64,000 nt of DNA from Gammaproteobacteria bacterium (GTDB lineage Bacteria; Pseudomonadota; Gammaproteobacteria; Xanthomonadales; Wenzhouxiangellaceae), in contig JAJFKX010000034.1 of assembly GCA_021772985.1 (NCBI GenBank), positions 62,001-126,000 on the forward strand, in the 5' to 3' direction. The translations under genes were made by a program, and so were the position numbers. The notes beneath the pieces are model-generated. The model saw only the letters and a program-made list of their open reading frames with translations. It did no database searches and was not told the DNA's origin. Positions 52,926 through 62,386 of the stretch are shown piece by piece (position 1 is the stretch's first letter; every line of letters begins with the position of its first letter).

Positions 52926-55109
52926 ATGTTCAAATTCAACTTTTATAGTCTGTTAATGTCGTTGCTGGCGGCTACAGTATTAGCCACCTCAGCCTGTTCA
53001 TCCAGCACTAAAAACAAGCAACACCTGTACCCACTGACAAAAAGAATTGAAGTGATCAATAATTATCATGGTCAGCGGATTGCAGATCCCTATCAGTGGA
53101 TGGAAACCGGTAATTCTGCAGAACTTGCAGACTGGCTGAGCCAACAGCAGGCACTTACCGATTCATACCTGAACGGCCCAGCATGGACAGCAACCAGTAA
53201 GCGTATTACCGAACTGGAAAATTACACCATTAACACCTCCCCGATAAAGGCAGGTGGAAAATACTTTTTCAGCCAGCATCCATCCATCGCAACTCATCAA
53301 ACCAGTGTTTATGTAGGTAACAACCCATCCGCAGACCCACGTCTGTTGCTGGCTTCGCCATATCATTATCAGGAGTCGATTGATCAGAGCCTGATCCGCT
53401 TCGGAGGTTATCTTCCAAGCCATAGTGGCCGCACTGTCGCATACACCAGTTCCAGTGATGGTTCACGCTGGCATCAAATGCGTTTTATCGATACTCAATC
53501 GGGCATGTTATTGGATGACCAACTGGATGGGTTAAACCCGGCATCCGGCACAGCCTCCTGGGCCCCAGATCAGGAGCAACTCTACTATACAAGTTTTGAT
53601 GAACCTGCTGCAGCTGATAAATTCAGCGCACCGGTAAATAACGGCCGGGTATTAATGCATACAGTCGGACTGCCGGCTGCATCCGATGTGATCATTTTCG
53701 AGCCTGCGAATAGTGACTTGATACCTTCCGCAGTTGCCTCACTGGATGGCCATTACGTGATTATTCATGTATTTAACCCCGGCAATCAAACCAACCAGAT
53801 TTTTCTCAAAGATGCTCATACCGAGCAACCGGCAATAGAACTATTCAGTAACAGTAATGCGCAATTCACATACCTTGATAATGATGCTGGGCAATTTTGG
53901 TTTTACACCAATGACCAGGCGCCCAATGGCCAGATTATCAAACTGGACATCCATGCCGGCATGCAGACTGTGGTTGTAGCGGAACGCAACGAACCGATGT
54001 CGGGTGGTAGTTTTGTTGGTGGGAATGCGATCGGTAAATTTGGTCATCAGTTTGTGATTTTATACATGCAGGATGCTGTTCCGCTAATCCGTATTTTCGA
54101 CCTGCAGGGACATCTGAAAAAGGAATTGAACACACCAACCGGCGGCTCTTTATGGGGAGGTTTTACAGGCCGGGCAGATGACCCGGAGTTATATTTCGGG
54201 TTTCTAGGTATGTTTGATCCAGCAACCATCTACCGCATGGATGCACGATCAGGTGTTTATGAGCTGCTCAACCGTAGCAAGCCAAAAGGTCTGGATGCCA
54301 ATCAATTTGAAACCCGATTGGTTTATTACGATAGTTTTGATGGAACCCGGGTGCCGATGTTTATCGCACATAAAAAAGGGCTTATACCAGATGCTTCTAG
54401 CCCGGCTTTTGTATACGGTTATGGCGCTTTCGGCTGGAACTCGTTTTTATTTTACCAAAGTCATTTAATCGCCTGGATGGAAATGGGCGGTATCTATGCA
54501 CAACCAGGCCTGCGTGGAGGTGGAGAATATGGCCAGGCCTGGCACGCAGCTGGCAAAGGCGCTAACAAAGAAAATACCATCAAGGATTTTATCGCGGCCG
54601 CAGAGTGGTTGATCGACAATGACTATACCCGTGCTTCCAAATTGGTTGCCAATGGTGGCAGCGCCAGTGCCATGCCGGCGGCAATAGCGGTATTACGGCG
54701 CCCGGAACTGTTCAGTGCTGCAATATATGACCGACCCGCTTTGGATATGCTGCGTTTTAATCAATTCACCAATGGGCGTTTATGGTTGGATGAATTCGGC
54801 ACACCCGATACGGTTGAGGGTTTTCATGCGCTACAACGGATGTCGCCTTATCACAACCTGACTCCAGACACCTGTTACTCACCCACGATGATCATGGTCG
54901 GTGAAGTCGACCCGGTCACAATTCCAATGCACGGATATAAATTCACAGCCAGCCTGCAGCATCTGCAAAGCTGCGGCAATCCAGTGTTGTTATATTCAAT
55001 GCCAAAAACAGCGCACTCTTTCGGGTCCACGCCGGAACAAATCATCAAGTCACGAACCGCGATGATTGTCTTTTTACAAAAATCCCTGAACCTCAGGATC
55101 ATTCATTAA
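52926..55109 (+). CDS. Prolyl oligopeptidase-like (S9) lipoprotein
   Basis: 727 residues from the ATG at 52926, chosen for AGGAAGG about eight bases upstream and the lipoprotein signal (lipobox ending SAC). The N-terminal propeller domain covers about residues 40-450; the C-terminal hydrolase has LRGGGEYGQAWHAAG and the nucleophile in GGSASAM (Ser579), with a candidate Asp in GEVDPV and His in KTAHSFG. The usual GGSNGG reads GGSASA and the DDRV-type loop reads DPVT, so the substrate pocket differs from typical prolyl oligopeptidases. It is likely active outside the cytoplasm. Confidence 0.87.
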   Translation: MFKFNFYSLLMSLLAATVLATSACSSSTKNKQHLYPLTKRIEVINNYHGQRIADPYQWMETGNSAELADWLSQQQALTDSYLNGPAWTATSKRITELENYTINTSPIKAGGKYFFSQHPSIATHQTSVYVGNNPSADPRLLLASPYHYQESIDQSLIRFGGYLPSHSGRTVAYTSSSDGSRWHQMRFIDTQSGMLLDDQLDGLNPASGTASWAPDQEQLYYTSFDEPAAADKFSAPVNNGRVLMHTVGLPAASDVIIFEPANSDLIPSAVASLDGHYVIIHVFNPGNQTNQIFLKDAHTEQPAIELFSNSNAQFTYLDNDAGQFWFYTNDQAPNGQIIKLDIHAGMQTVVVAERNEPMSGGSFVGGNAIGKFGHQFVILYMQDAVPLIRIFDLQGHLKKELNTPTGGSLWGGFTGRADDPELYFGFLGMFDPATIYRMDARSGVYELLNRSKPKGLDANQFETRLVYYDSFDGTRVPMFIAHKKGLIPDASSPAFVYGYGAFGWNSFLFYQSHLIAWMEMGGIYAQPGLRGGGEYGQAWHAAGKGANKENTIKDFIAAAEWLIDNDYTRASKLVANGGSASAMPAAIAVLRRPELFSAAIYDRPALDMLRFNQFTNGRLWLDEFGTPDTVEGFHALQRMSPYHNLTPDTCYSPTMIMVGEVDPVTIPMHGYKFTASLQHLQSCGNPVLLYSMPKTAHSFGSTPEQIIKSRTAMIVFLQKSLNLRIIH

Positions 55110-55137
55110 GCTGATATTGACATATTAATATCCGCTT

Positions 55138-55170
55138 AAAAACCGCGACTCATCCTGGTGGGTTTTCTTT
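55138..55170 (+). terminator. Weak terminator-like hairpin
   Basis: AAAACC (55139-55144) can pair with GGTTTT (55161-55166), followed by CTTTT. It lies about 30 bases after the peptidase stop. Confidence 0.4.
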
Positions 55171-55248
55171 TGATCGATAATTATCACCACAATGCCCTAT
55201 TTTGAATACGGATATGCTACAAACAGGCATACTTTACTGGAGTCACGC

Positions 55249-55815
55249 ATGCCAAATCGTTATTTGCTCGCCGTTGTAATTTTGCTGGCACAAGTCCAAA
55301 TTCAGGCACAAACTGATCAACAAGAGACTACAGCAATACCACCATGGGTAGCTGAACATATGGCATTTTTGAGTCAGGGCACAGGCTGCTGGCAAACCAG
55401 TAACAGCGAATATCAATCTGAAGCTGAACCGTTTGATAGCTACTACAACCAATGGGATGCTGGCATTGGTGGCGAACTGCATTTGCAGGGACGGTTGTAT
55501 GGCCAGACCGGATCCCGGCCATCAGATGATTTTTGGAGTTTTGTCAGCTATTGGGATGGCCAGCGTAACCAGGCAGTTACCTTGCAGTTCGGCCGCAACG
55601 GCATAGTCGGTGATGGCACCATGTGGAAAACTGATGACCACCAGTTTGTTCAGGAGCAGGTATTTTCAATGCCCGATGGACGCACCTGGAAAACCCGTCA
55701 TAACCTTCAGGAAACCGCGGATAGTTTTATCACCACCTCGCTGGACTGGCAGGATGATCAATGGCAACAGCGGCGCAGCTATACCTGGCACCGTTGTCAG
55801 TCACCGGCAGGTTGA
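55249..55815 (+). CDS. Small exported protein of unknown function
   Basis: 188 residues from the ATG at 55249, chosen because GGAG lies about seven bases upstream and it opens the signal peptide (MPNRYLLAVVILLAQVQIQA). The mature part is Trp-rich and beta-like (WAGIGGEL-type segment, DFWSFVSYWDGQR, LQFGRNGIVGDG). The style recalls DUF1579-type domains, with low certainty. It may be co-transcribed with the peptidase gene, though a possible terminator intervenes. Confidence 0.65.
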   Translation: MPNRYLLAVVILLAQVQIQAQTDQQETTAIPPWVAEHMAFLSQGTGCWQTSNSEYQSEAEPFDSYYNQWDAGIGGELHLQGRLYGQTGSRPSDDFWSFVSYWDGQRNQAVTLQFGRNGIVGDGTMWKTDDHQFVQEQVFSMPDGRTWKTRHNLQETADSFITTSLDWQDDQWQQRRSYTWHRCQSPAG

Positions 55816-55958
55816 ATACCGGATTTGGGTGGACTGCAATGCAATATCACTCACCAATTAGAGTCACATTTTTTACCAGGTTGTTAGTGAAACTGTAAAT
55901 TTCTGTAAGAAAATACCCGAATACGGCACTATGGCTTTAATAGAGTCTGATTGGCGGT

Positions 55959-56462
55959 ATGTCCGAGCAACCCAACATCGAGCAATTGATTACATTGCAC
56001 TATCCTGCCCTGCAGCGGATAGCCGCCAGCTATGAAGCCAATCATGCTTTACGTGAAGAGCTGGTGCAAGACATGCTGGAATCCATTTGGCTTAGCTGGA
56101 AAAACTTTCGTGGCGACTCAAGCGCCAAAACCTACATCCTGCGAATTGCCCACTACCGGGCTGCCCGGCATATCGAAAAACAAATAAAAAGACAGGAATC
56201 CAATGTTACAGAGACAGTGGAATCCGTTGATCGACAACACCCTGAACACAATGCAGAGCAGCAACAACAAATCAATCACCTGTTAAGCGCAATCCGAAAA
56301 TTACCCATGGTGCAAAAACAATTAATCACCATGTCATTCGATGGTTTGTCATATCGGGAAATGTCGGAGGTTACCGGCTTAAGCAGCAGTCATGTTGGTG
56401 TCAGTTTGAATCGCGCTAAAGCCAGCCTCAAAAAACTTCTGGAGCATCATTATGCAAAATGA
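55959..56462 (+). CDS. ECF-type sigma factor
   Basis: 167 residues. Region 2 is at about residues 10-75 (LQRIAASYEANHALREELVQDML, AKTYILRIAHYRAARH) and region 4 at the C-terminus (LPMVQKQLITMSFDGLSYREMSEV, SSSHVGVSLNRAKASLKKLL). It is the second ECF factor in the window. The next gene overlaps it by 11 bases and encodes a membrane protein without a zinc-binding anti-sigma motif, so its control is of another kind. Confidence 0.88.
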   Translation: MSEQPNIEQLITLHYPALQRIAASYEANHALREELVQDMLESIWLSWKNFRGDSSAKTYILRIAHYRAARHIEKQIKRQESNVTETVESVDRQHPEHNAEQQQQINHLLSAIRKLPMVQKQLITMSFDGLSYREMSEVTGLSSSHVGVSLNRAKASLKKLLEHHYAK

Positions 56463-57042
56463 TCAACAATGGGATGATCTGACCAGGCAATGGCAGCAGC
56501 AGCCGGTCACACAACAACCTGATATTAATTTGATCAAGCGCCGGGTTCGTTGGCACCGCATGCGTATCAGCGGCTTAATTTTGCTGGATCTCCTGATTAC
56601 CGTTGTTACCGCATTTTTCCTGTACTACGGAATAGCTCATGATTACGCATGGAGTTTATTGCTATGGCTGGGGTTCGGTGTGGCTTTTGGTGTATTTATC
56701 GCCTTCCGGGGCATGTTGATTCGCATCAAAAGCTGGCGCCTGCCTGCACTGAGCACCAAATCCTGGCTGGATTATGAAATCCGGCGTGCCCAAAGCCAAC
56801 TCGGATATGCCAATCTGACTCGCATCAGCACCATTGTTTTTATGGTGTTTTTCCATTTATGGCTATTAACCGGTTACTTTTTCGATCCTGAATTTCGGCT
56901 TGATTTTAATATACAGGGGATATTGATATATATTTTCGCGCTACTCTGGATGAGTGTATTCTGGGTAGTCGCGAACAGACTTAAAAAACGCGCAACCAAT
57001 AATATTGACCGCTATTTGGTGGAACAGCATTTACTTCATTAA
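56452..57042 (+). CDS. Four-helix membrane protein, possible anti-sigma partner
   Basis: 196 residues. A basic N-terminal region of about 42 residues (probably cytoplasmic, DINLIKRRVRWHRMRIS) is followed by four membrane helices in two pairs (ISGLILLDLLITVVTAFFLYY, LLLWLGFGVAFGVFIAF; STIVFMVFFHLWLLTGYF, ILIYIFALLWMSVFWVVA). It lacks Cys/His zinc motifs. Overlap with the sigma gene suggests a regulator of that sigma factor. Family not recognised. Confidence 0.65.
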   Translation: MQNDQQWDDLTRQWQQQPVTQQPDINLIKRRVRWHRMRISGLILLDLLITVVTAFFLYYGIAHDYAWSLLLWLGFGVAFGVFIAFRGMLIRIKSWRLPALSTKSWLDYEIRRAQSQLGYANLTRISTIVFMVFFHLWLLTGYFFDPEFRLDFNIQGILIYIFALLWMSVFWVVANRLKKRATNNIDRYLVEQHLLH

Positions 57043-57135
57043 TTCCCGACTGTAATTCACTTGTACAAAAAAATTGGTAATAAATTTTAATAAACATGCA
57101 CTAGCTCCATAACAACAACACATCAGGAGCCCACT

Positions 57136-58545
57136 GTGCGATTAATTATTTTGCGCATTATCATGTTTGCCGGCATTACCTCAGCCAATGCTGAAACTGC
57201 CTATACAGGGTTTAACTGGGTTGACCCGTTAAACCAGCGCACTCAAGCAAACACAACGCTGATTGAACAACGGGGCCGGATTACCTATATCGGTCCGCCG
57301 AAAGATTTAAATCATTCCACCACAGTGGTTGACCTAACCGGCAAATATGTTGTTGCCGGTTTTATCGATACCCATGCGCATGTCACCTTGGGCGCTGTCA
57401 GTATGCAAAAAAACCGAGGCAAGTTAGCCCTGGTGGCCAATCACAGCGATGCTATCGCTCAACATAACGGCCGGGTAATGTTGGCCTACGGCATAACCGA
57501 CATCCGCAATCCCGGCGGCGCCAGCGCCAGAACTGTTGGTTACAAAACCAAAGTCACCAATGGCGAATGGCTTGGGCCTGATGCGTATACCTCGGGTGAA
57601 TTACTGGACAAACACCCGTTTGAGGGCTTAAGCACCGCTGTTGGAAGTGCCAAGGCAATCCAGCATGAAATTGCCCGGCAAAAAGCGCTGGGTGTTGATT
57701 TCATTAAACTGTATACCGGACTGGGCAAAGACCTGCTGGCAGCGGCAATTAAAAGTGCCCATCAGCATAACTTGCCCGCCGTTGCTCATCTGGACGCTAT
57801 CCCTTGGGATGTTGCCGCAGAGTTGGGTCTGGATGGAATCGTGCATGCCATGCCCACCAGCATTGACCTGCTCAACGAACCGGCCAGACAGAATTATCTG
57901 GATACCCGTCGAGTGGGCGCATTTTCTTTTTTTGAATGGTATGAAGCCGTTGAATTTTCAACGCCCCGTTTTCAGCAAATGTTGACCACACTGGCTGACC
58001 ATCAAACAACCCTGGATTTGACCTTGATTGCGTTTCGCAATGCCTTTTGGGGAGATCAAGCAACTGTTACTGAGCATTCCGAGCTGCAACTGGCGCACCC
58101 GGAACTGGTCGAGAACTGGCGGAGTTTCTTCACTTTTACCATTGGCTGGCAGCCCCAGGATTTCACCCGTGCCAAAGCCGTATGGCCCAAGGTTGAACAA
58201 TTCACCCGGTTGTTGCATCAGTCAGGCGTGCATCTGAGCATCGGTACCGACATGGGCAATCCCTGGGTAATTCCGGGCGTGAGTTTTCACCAGGAAATGC
58301 AATTGCTGGCCGAGGCAGGCATTCCTGCATATGACATCTTAACAATGGCCACTCTAAACGGTGCTGAAAGTATTCGGCAGGCGGATCACAAAGGATCTCT
58401 GGCAATCGGAAAATTGGCTAACTTTGTCATTTTGGATAAAGACCCGATTGCTGACATTAACAATACCCAGACAATTTATTCAGTGGTTAAAGGTGGTTCT
58501 TTGTATCAACCGCAGAAGCTGCTGACAGCCATTCAAGCACCATAA
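57136..58545 (+). CDS. Exported metal-dependent amidohydrolase
   Basis: 469 residues from a GTG with AGGAG seven bases upstream, after a signal peptide (cleavage near ANA). The TIM-barrel metal site begins with His80-x-His82 (FIDTHAHV), followed by Lys in DFIKLYTGLGKD, His in AVAHLDAIPWD and IVHAMPTS, and Asp in LSIGTDMGNP. The C-terminal beta part (GSLAIGKLANFVILDKDP) closes the small domain, as in imidazolonepropionase or related amidohydrolases. The substrate is unknown. It is followed 14 bases later by a SnoaL-like gene. Confidence 0.88.
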   Translation: MRLIILRIIMFAGITSANAETAYTGFNWVDPLNQRTQANTTLIEQRGRITYIGPPKDLNHSTTVVDLTGKYVVAGFIDTHAHVTLGAVSMQKNRGKLALVANHSDAIAQHNGRVMLAYGITDIRNPGGASARTVGYKTKVTNGEWLGPDAYTSGELLDKHPFEGLSTAVGSAKAIQHEIARQKALGVDFIKLYTGLGKDLLAAAIKSAHQHNLPAVAHLDAIPWDVAAELGLDGIVHAMPTSIDLLNEPARQNYLDTRRVGAFSFFEWYEAVEFSTPRFQQMLTTLADHQTTLDLTLIAFRNAFWGDQATVTEHSELQLAHPELVENWRSFFTFTIGWQPQDFTRAKAVWPKVEQFTRLLHQSGVHLSIGTDMGNPWVIPGVSFHQEMQLLAEAGIPAYDILTMATLNGAESIRQADHKGSLAIGKLANFVILDKDPIADINNTQTIYSVVKGGSLYQPQKLLTAIQAP

Positions 58546-58559
58546 GCCGGAATACTTCA

Positions 58560-59084
58560 ATGAAAAAAATCCAAACATTTATCACCTTACTGTTGTTGAC
58601 CAGCACAATTAACAGCTCCGCGTATGCCGAGCAGAACAACCAACCATCCGGCGCCGACTGGCAATCGCCTGAGTCTATCGTTGATGCAGTCTATGCAACC
58701 ATCTCCGCCGGGCGCAATGAACAGCGCGACTGGGAGCGGTTCCGGGCCTTGTTCTTTGACGGCGCCACATTTGCGATGAGCATGCAGTCTCCGCAATTCA
58801 GCGGCATTTTGGATTCTGATGTCGAAACCATGATCAACCAGACCGAGAGCTTTTATAAACCGGTTGGTTTTTATGAGCTTGAGTTGGATAAAAAAGTTGT
58901 CAGACACCATCACATGGCCAGTGTCTACAGTACTTTTGAAGTGAAATACAGCCTGCAGGACGAACAACCGCTAATGCGCGGCATCAATCATTTTCAGCTG
59001 CTGCACGATGGTGATCGCTGGTGGATCATATCCAATGTATCCACCTTGGAAAGCGATAATTTTACAATTCCGGAAAACCTCTGA
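58560..59084 (+). CDS. Exported SnoaL-like/NTF2-fold protein
   Basis: 174 residues with a Sec signal (cleavage near AYA). The rest fits an NTF2/SnoaL-like cone: an N-terminal helix (SPESIVDAVYATIS), a DWERFRALFFDGATF start of the sheet, and VVRHHHMASVYSTFEVKYS to WWIISNVSTLE strands. Such proteins bind or modify small ligands. It follows the amidohydrolase gene by 14 bases and is probably co-transcribed with it. Confidence 0.75.
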   Translation: MKKIQTFITLLLLTSTINSSAYAEQNNQPSGADWQSPESIVDAVYATISAGRNEQRDWERFRALFFDGATFAMSMQSPQFSGILDSDVETMINQTESFYKPVGFYELELDKKVVRHHHMASVYSTFEVKYSLQDEQPLMRGINHFQLLHDGDRWWIISNVSTLESDNFTIPENL

Positions 59085-59134
59085 ATAATGCAATAAGACT
59101 TTATAAGTTTTCGACTTAAACAAGGAATTGTTTT

Positions 59135-59779
59135 GTGACTGCTGAATACGTGCTGCTGGCAGACAGCCAACCGCTGTTTCAATCAGATGTTCTGCATCGA
59201 TATTTAACCCAGACCATCAGGCAAAAAAAGCTGGACACTGGTATGTATATCGGTGCCTCGAATCAGGATGATCCCGCATTCTACCGCTTGGCTGCCGCAG
59301 CGTTTCAGCGCTTATCGTTAACCCGGCACTACCATCTACAGGCCACTGATCAACAGGCCCTGCAAATAGTGCATCAACCCACAGTAATTATTCTTGCCGG
59401 CGGCAATCAGGATTTGGGCTGGCAATATCTCAACCAGTCAGCCCTGCGCGCATGGCTGGATGCGCAACAACGAATAGGCAGCATTTTTATTGGCATATCA
59501 GCTGGTGCTTTGCACTTGTCTTCTGGATTAAATGATACCGGCGTACACAGCACTTATTTGAATTGGGTGAATGTAGCAACGGCCGTTCATGAAGAGGCAG
59601 ATGAATGGCCGTCTGTTAAAGCATTAAAATCAGCTGGTGCAAGTAGAATTTTAGGCATCCCGTTTGGAGAAGGAATAATTGCCTACTCACATGAGCTAAG
59701 CAGTCTACATGGCAGAGCCTTCTGGTATTCTGACGAATGTAATATTAAGCAACTGAAAATAATACCTTCGATAACCTAG
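59135..59779 (+). CDS. Peptidase S51-like (cyanophycinase/dipeptidase E fold) protein
   Basis: 214 residues from a GTG with AAGGA about ten bases upstream. The fold resembles class I glutamine amidotransferase-like S51 peptidases: a central nucleophile elbow IGISAGALHL (Ser in G-x-S-A-G-A), preceded by ILAGGNQDLG. It has no signal and is cytoplasmic. Dipeptidase E-like enzymes release Asp from peptides, but the substrate here is unknown. It lies 50 bases after the SnoaL-like gene and may share its transcript. Confidence 0.8.
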   Translation: MTAEYVLLADSQPLFQSDVLHRYLTQTIRQKKLDTGMYIGASNQDDPAFYRLAAAAFQRLSLTRHYHLQATDQQALQIVHQPTVIILAGGNQDLGWQYLNQSALRAWLDAQQRIGSIFIGISAGALHLSSGLNDTGVHSTYLNWVNVATAVHEEADEWPSVKALKSAGASRILGIPFGEGIIAYSHELSSLHGRAFWYSDECNIKQLKIIPSIT

Positions 59780-60083
59780 CTTGCCAGCTTATACACAACA
59801 ATAATTTTCGGTATAGAAAATAACAAAGACATTAATTCTTTTTAAATTTTCATTTCTTTATTAAAGCCTATTTAAACTCCTGCTAAAAGCCATTAAGTAA
59901 AATATGGTTTTCTTCTATAACAAATATAATATAACTTCCACCTGCCTTAATTGACCCATTGGGATCATCTCATAAAGCCCAAGTATTACGTCATCCACGC
60001 CATCCACATAAACATCACATACACCAAGCGCGATACGGCTGGATTAAATAAAGCCTATCCGTTTTGCACAGTTTTTGAACCAA
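59780..60083. other. AT-rich intergenic region, nothing recognised
   Basis: About 300 bases, very AT-rich in the first half. No ribosome site, terminator or RNA structure stood out. Confidence 0.5.
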
Positions 60084-60968
60084 TTAGCCCTTAACTTGGC
60101 GGGGTAACAACGAACCAACCACAACCAATAACAATGCCAACGCAATCAAGCCCCAGGTGCTTAATGCCGGAACCATTCGGGGCGCAAAGTCGACAACTTC
60201 TATAACCATAGGTACTGGCGCTGGTTGATTAACAGCAAAGCTGACTTGCAAACCGATATTTCCCCCAGGCCACATAACCAAATTACTCCACTGGAATGCG
60301 CCGGTAAAATCACCTGGGCCAAAAGGAAAACCCGAACCGTCTAAATCGTCAACGGCAGCATCGCTTAAAATTGGATCCAAGCCTGGAAATGCTAATACCT
60401 GAACTGCATCAGCACCACCAGCGCGGAATTCGCCGAAATCACCGGCATCGGCCAAACTGATAAAATCTGTACCACTGATAGTTGCACTATCACCACCAAA
60501 TGAGCCGCCCAGGTCAATATCAGCAAACGCGAATAGATCAAGCACCATATTGGCAGAGCTAATATTCACAATGGTCAGCGTTGACAACACCGAACCAGCG
60601 GGGCCGCCGCCATCAGCAACCACCTCAACCAGCTCTGCACTGAACCCACGACCATCAACATCAGCCCAGGTAAAGGTTACTGTATCGCCACTATAATCAG
60701 CCGTGTCCGGGTCGGGGAATGGAAATTCACTGGTATCACCATCGACTCGATAAAACCACCAGTTCTCAAACAGATCATCACCGCCACTGGCGCCGGTGAA
60801 ATTGGTGTTGGCCGCATCAATACCGCCAAATGAGGTGTAATCATAACTGACACCACCATCAACAGCACTACCGGTTAAACCGCCAAAGGTTGGCGGGTCA
60901 TCTACTTTTTGTGCTAATCCATTAACAGCAAAAAAAACGGCACCAAAAAAACAAATTCGCCTGAACAT
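60084..60968 (-). CDS. Exported protein with IPTL-CTERM tail
   Basis: 294 residues with a near-perfect AGGAGG start site and a Sec signal (cleavage near GLAQ). The mature part is beta-rich and acidic, with segments such as ADVDGRGFSAELVEVV, DLFAFADIDLGG and FRAGGADAVQVLAFPG. The end VPALSTWGLIALALLLVVVG with a basic tail is a clear IPTL-CTERM sorting signal. Function unknown; probably a surface or released protein. Confidence 0.88.
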   Translation of the reverse strand: MFRRICFFGAVFFAVNGLAQKVDDPPTFGGLTGSAVDGGVSYDYTSFGGIDAANTNFTGASGGDDLFENWWFYRVDGDTSEFPFPDPDTADYSGDTVTFTWADVDGRGFSAELVEVVADGGGPAGSVLSTLTIVNISSANMVLDLFAFADIDLGGSFGGDSATISGTDFISLADAGDFGEFRAGGADAVQVLAFPGLDPILSDAAVDDLDGSGFPFGPGDFTGAFQWSNLVMWPGGNIGLQVSFAVNQPAPVPMVIEVVDFAPRMVPALSTWGLIALALLLVVVGSLLPRQVKG

Positions 60969-61392
60969 CAGTTAAACCCTCCTGGTTAAAACCCTAAGCA
61001 TTGCAATAATAGCAAGCATTCACAGTATAGTGATATGCCTTAAACTATTCCATATGCAATCTTTTCCAATATGAAGTGAGTCTAATTAGCGGGCCTGCTT
61101 GCATAAACGCTCTAAACGTGACATTCCATAATTACATACAGTGTGAGTATCATGTAGTAATACCTGAACCGAATAAACTCCATTTACAATACCGGCTCTT
61201 GATATTACCTGTTCTGATATTTTCTGCATTTCCTTTGCTGTTTTATTTATCTAAATCGGTGATTAATTTCTAATGTTAAACACATTATGTTGTATACCAG
61301 GGTTTCTAAAAACAGACTCAATTAATACACGCCTCCAGCTCTTAATATTAAACCTGATGAGTCCAGCATCACCATATTGATAGAGTGAGTGT
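60969..61392. other. Intergenic region, nothing recognised
   Basis: About 420 bases between two minus-strand genes. Short frames on both strands have no start site or domain. No terminator was clear. Confidence 0.5.
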
Positions 61393-62286
61393 TCAATCTG
61401 CAACATGTACCGGCACATGTTGACGCTCCCGGTACAACATATACATACCTGAACCAATAATGATCGCCATACCAAGATATAACCTGGGCGTTGGTATATC
61501 CCCCCATATCCAATAGCCAATCAGAATCGCCCAAATTATCGCGGTGTAATCAAACGGGGCGATCACTGACGCTACTGCGTAACGAAATGCGAAAGCCAAT
61601 AACACCATAGCAATTGCGCCACTAACTCCAAGCAACATAAATAGTGGCCATTGCGACCAGGTAATGGGCGTCCAAACCGGTTGCGACAACACTCCTGTGA
61701 CTATCGCGAGTACCAGTAAAAAATAAAAGCTTAGTGATGCTACCGACTCGGTGCCACTCAGTTTACGGGTAAAAATTGCCACCAGCGCATAACAAAATGC
61801 AGCCAATAAACCTGCCAACCCTCCAATATCAACCAATCCTTCTCCAGTCGGGTTCAAAATCACTAACACACCGGCAAAACCAATCACTATTGCAGCCCAG
61901 CGATGGCCACCGACCTGCTCGCCAAGCATGGGGATTGACAGAATGGTGATAAACAATGGTGCAGCAAAAAAAATTGCATAGGCATCGGCCAGGCTCAAAC
62001 GGCTGAAACAGAAAATCACCAGTGTCAGCATTACCACCCCCAATAAACTTCTGACCAGGTGCATTTTTAGATGCCGGGTGCGCAAACTGCGATAGCCACC
62101 AAGAACCGGAATAACCAGCATTAATAACGGCAGGGAACTGACAGCCCGAATAAACGCCACCTGCAAGGCATTGTAATCGGCTGCCAGAAACTTCATCACA
62201 GCATCCATGACCGAAAAGAATATCAATGCAACCAGCATACAAATGATGCCTTTGACATTTTGATTGTGATGCGCTGCTTCCAGCAT
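61393..62286 (-). CDS. EamA/DMT-family transporter
   Basis: 297 residues with ten membrane helices in two EamA-type halves: the first from GIICMLVALIFFSVMDAVMK to FCFSRLSLADAYAIFFAAPL, then the second from GLAGLLAAFCYALVAIFTRK to VASVIAPFDYTAIIWAILIGY. It exports metabolites or amino acids; the substrate is unknown. It follows the membrane protein and the GbsR-like regulator on the same strand, about 100 bases after, so the group may be one transcript. Confidence 0.88.
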   Translation of the reverse strand: MLEAAHHNQNVKGIICMLVALIFFSVMDAVMKFLAADYNALQVAFIRAVSSLPLLMLVIPVLGGYRSLRTRHLKMHLVRSLLGVVMLTLVIFCFSRLSLADAYAIFFAAPLFITILSIPMLGEQVGGHRWAAIVIGFAGVLVILNPTGEGLVDIGGLAGLLAAFCYALVAIFTRKLSGTESVASLSFYFLLVLAIVTGVLSQPVWTPITWSQWPLFMLLGVSGAIAMVLLAFAFRYAVASVIAPFDYTAIIWAILIGYWIWGDIPTPRLYLGMAIIIGSGMYMLYRERQHVPVHVAD

Positions 62287-62386
62287 ATATTGCTCAACCC
62301 GGATGTTATATAAGTTATTCGAACATCCGCCTGATGCCCGCAGCCAGTATAACCATATTTCTGATAATACTTTTCGGCGCTGTTAG

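Noticed and set aside
61076-61273. 65-residue plus-strand frame with a hydrophobic end
   Set aside because: Starts with GTG without a ribosome site in an AT-rich gap; no family.
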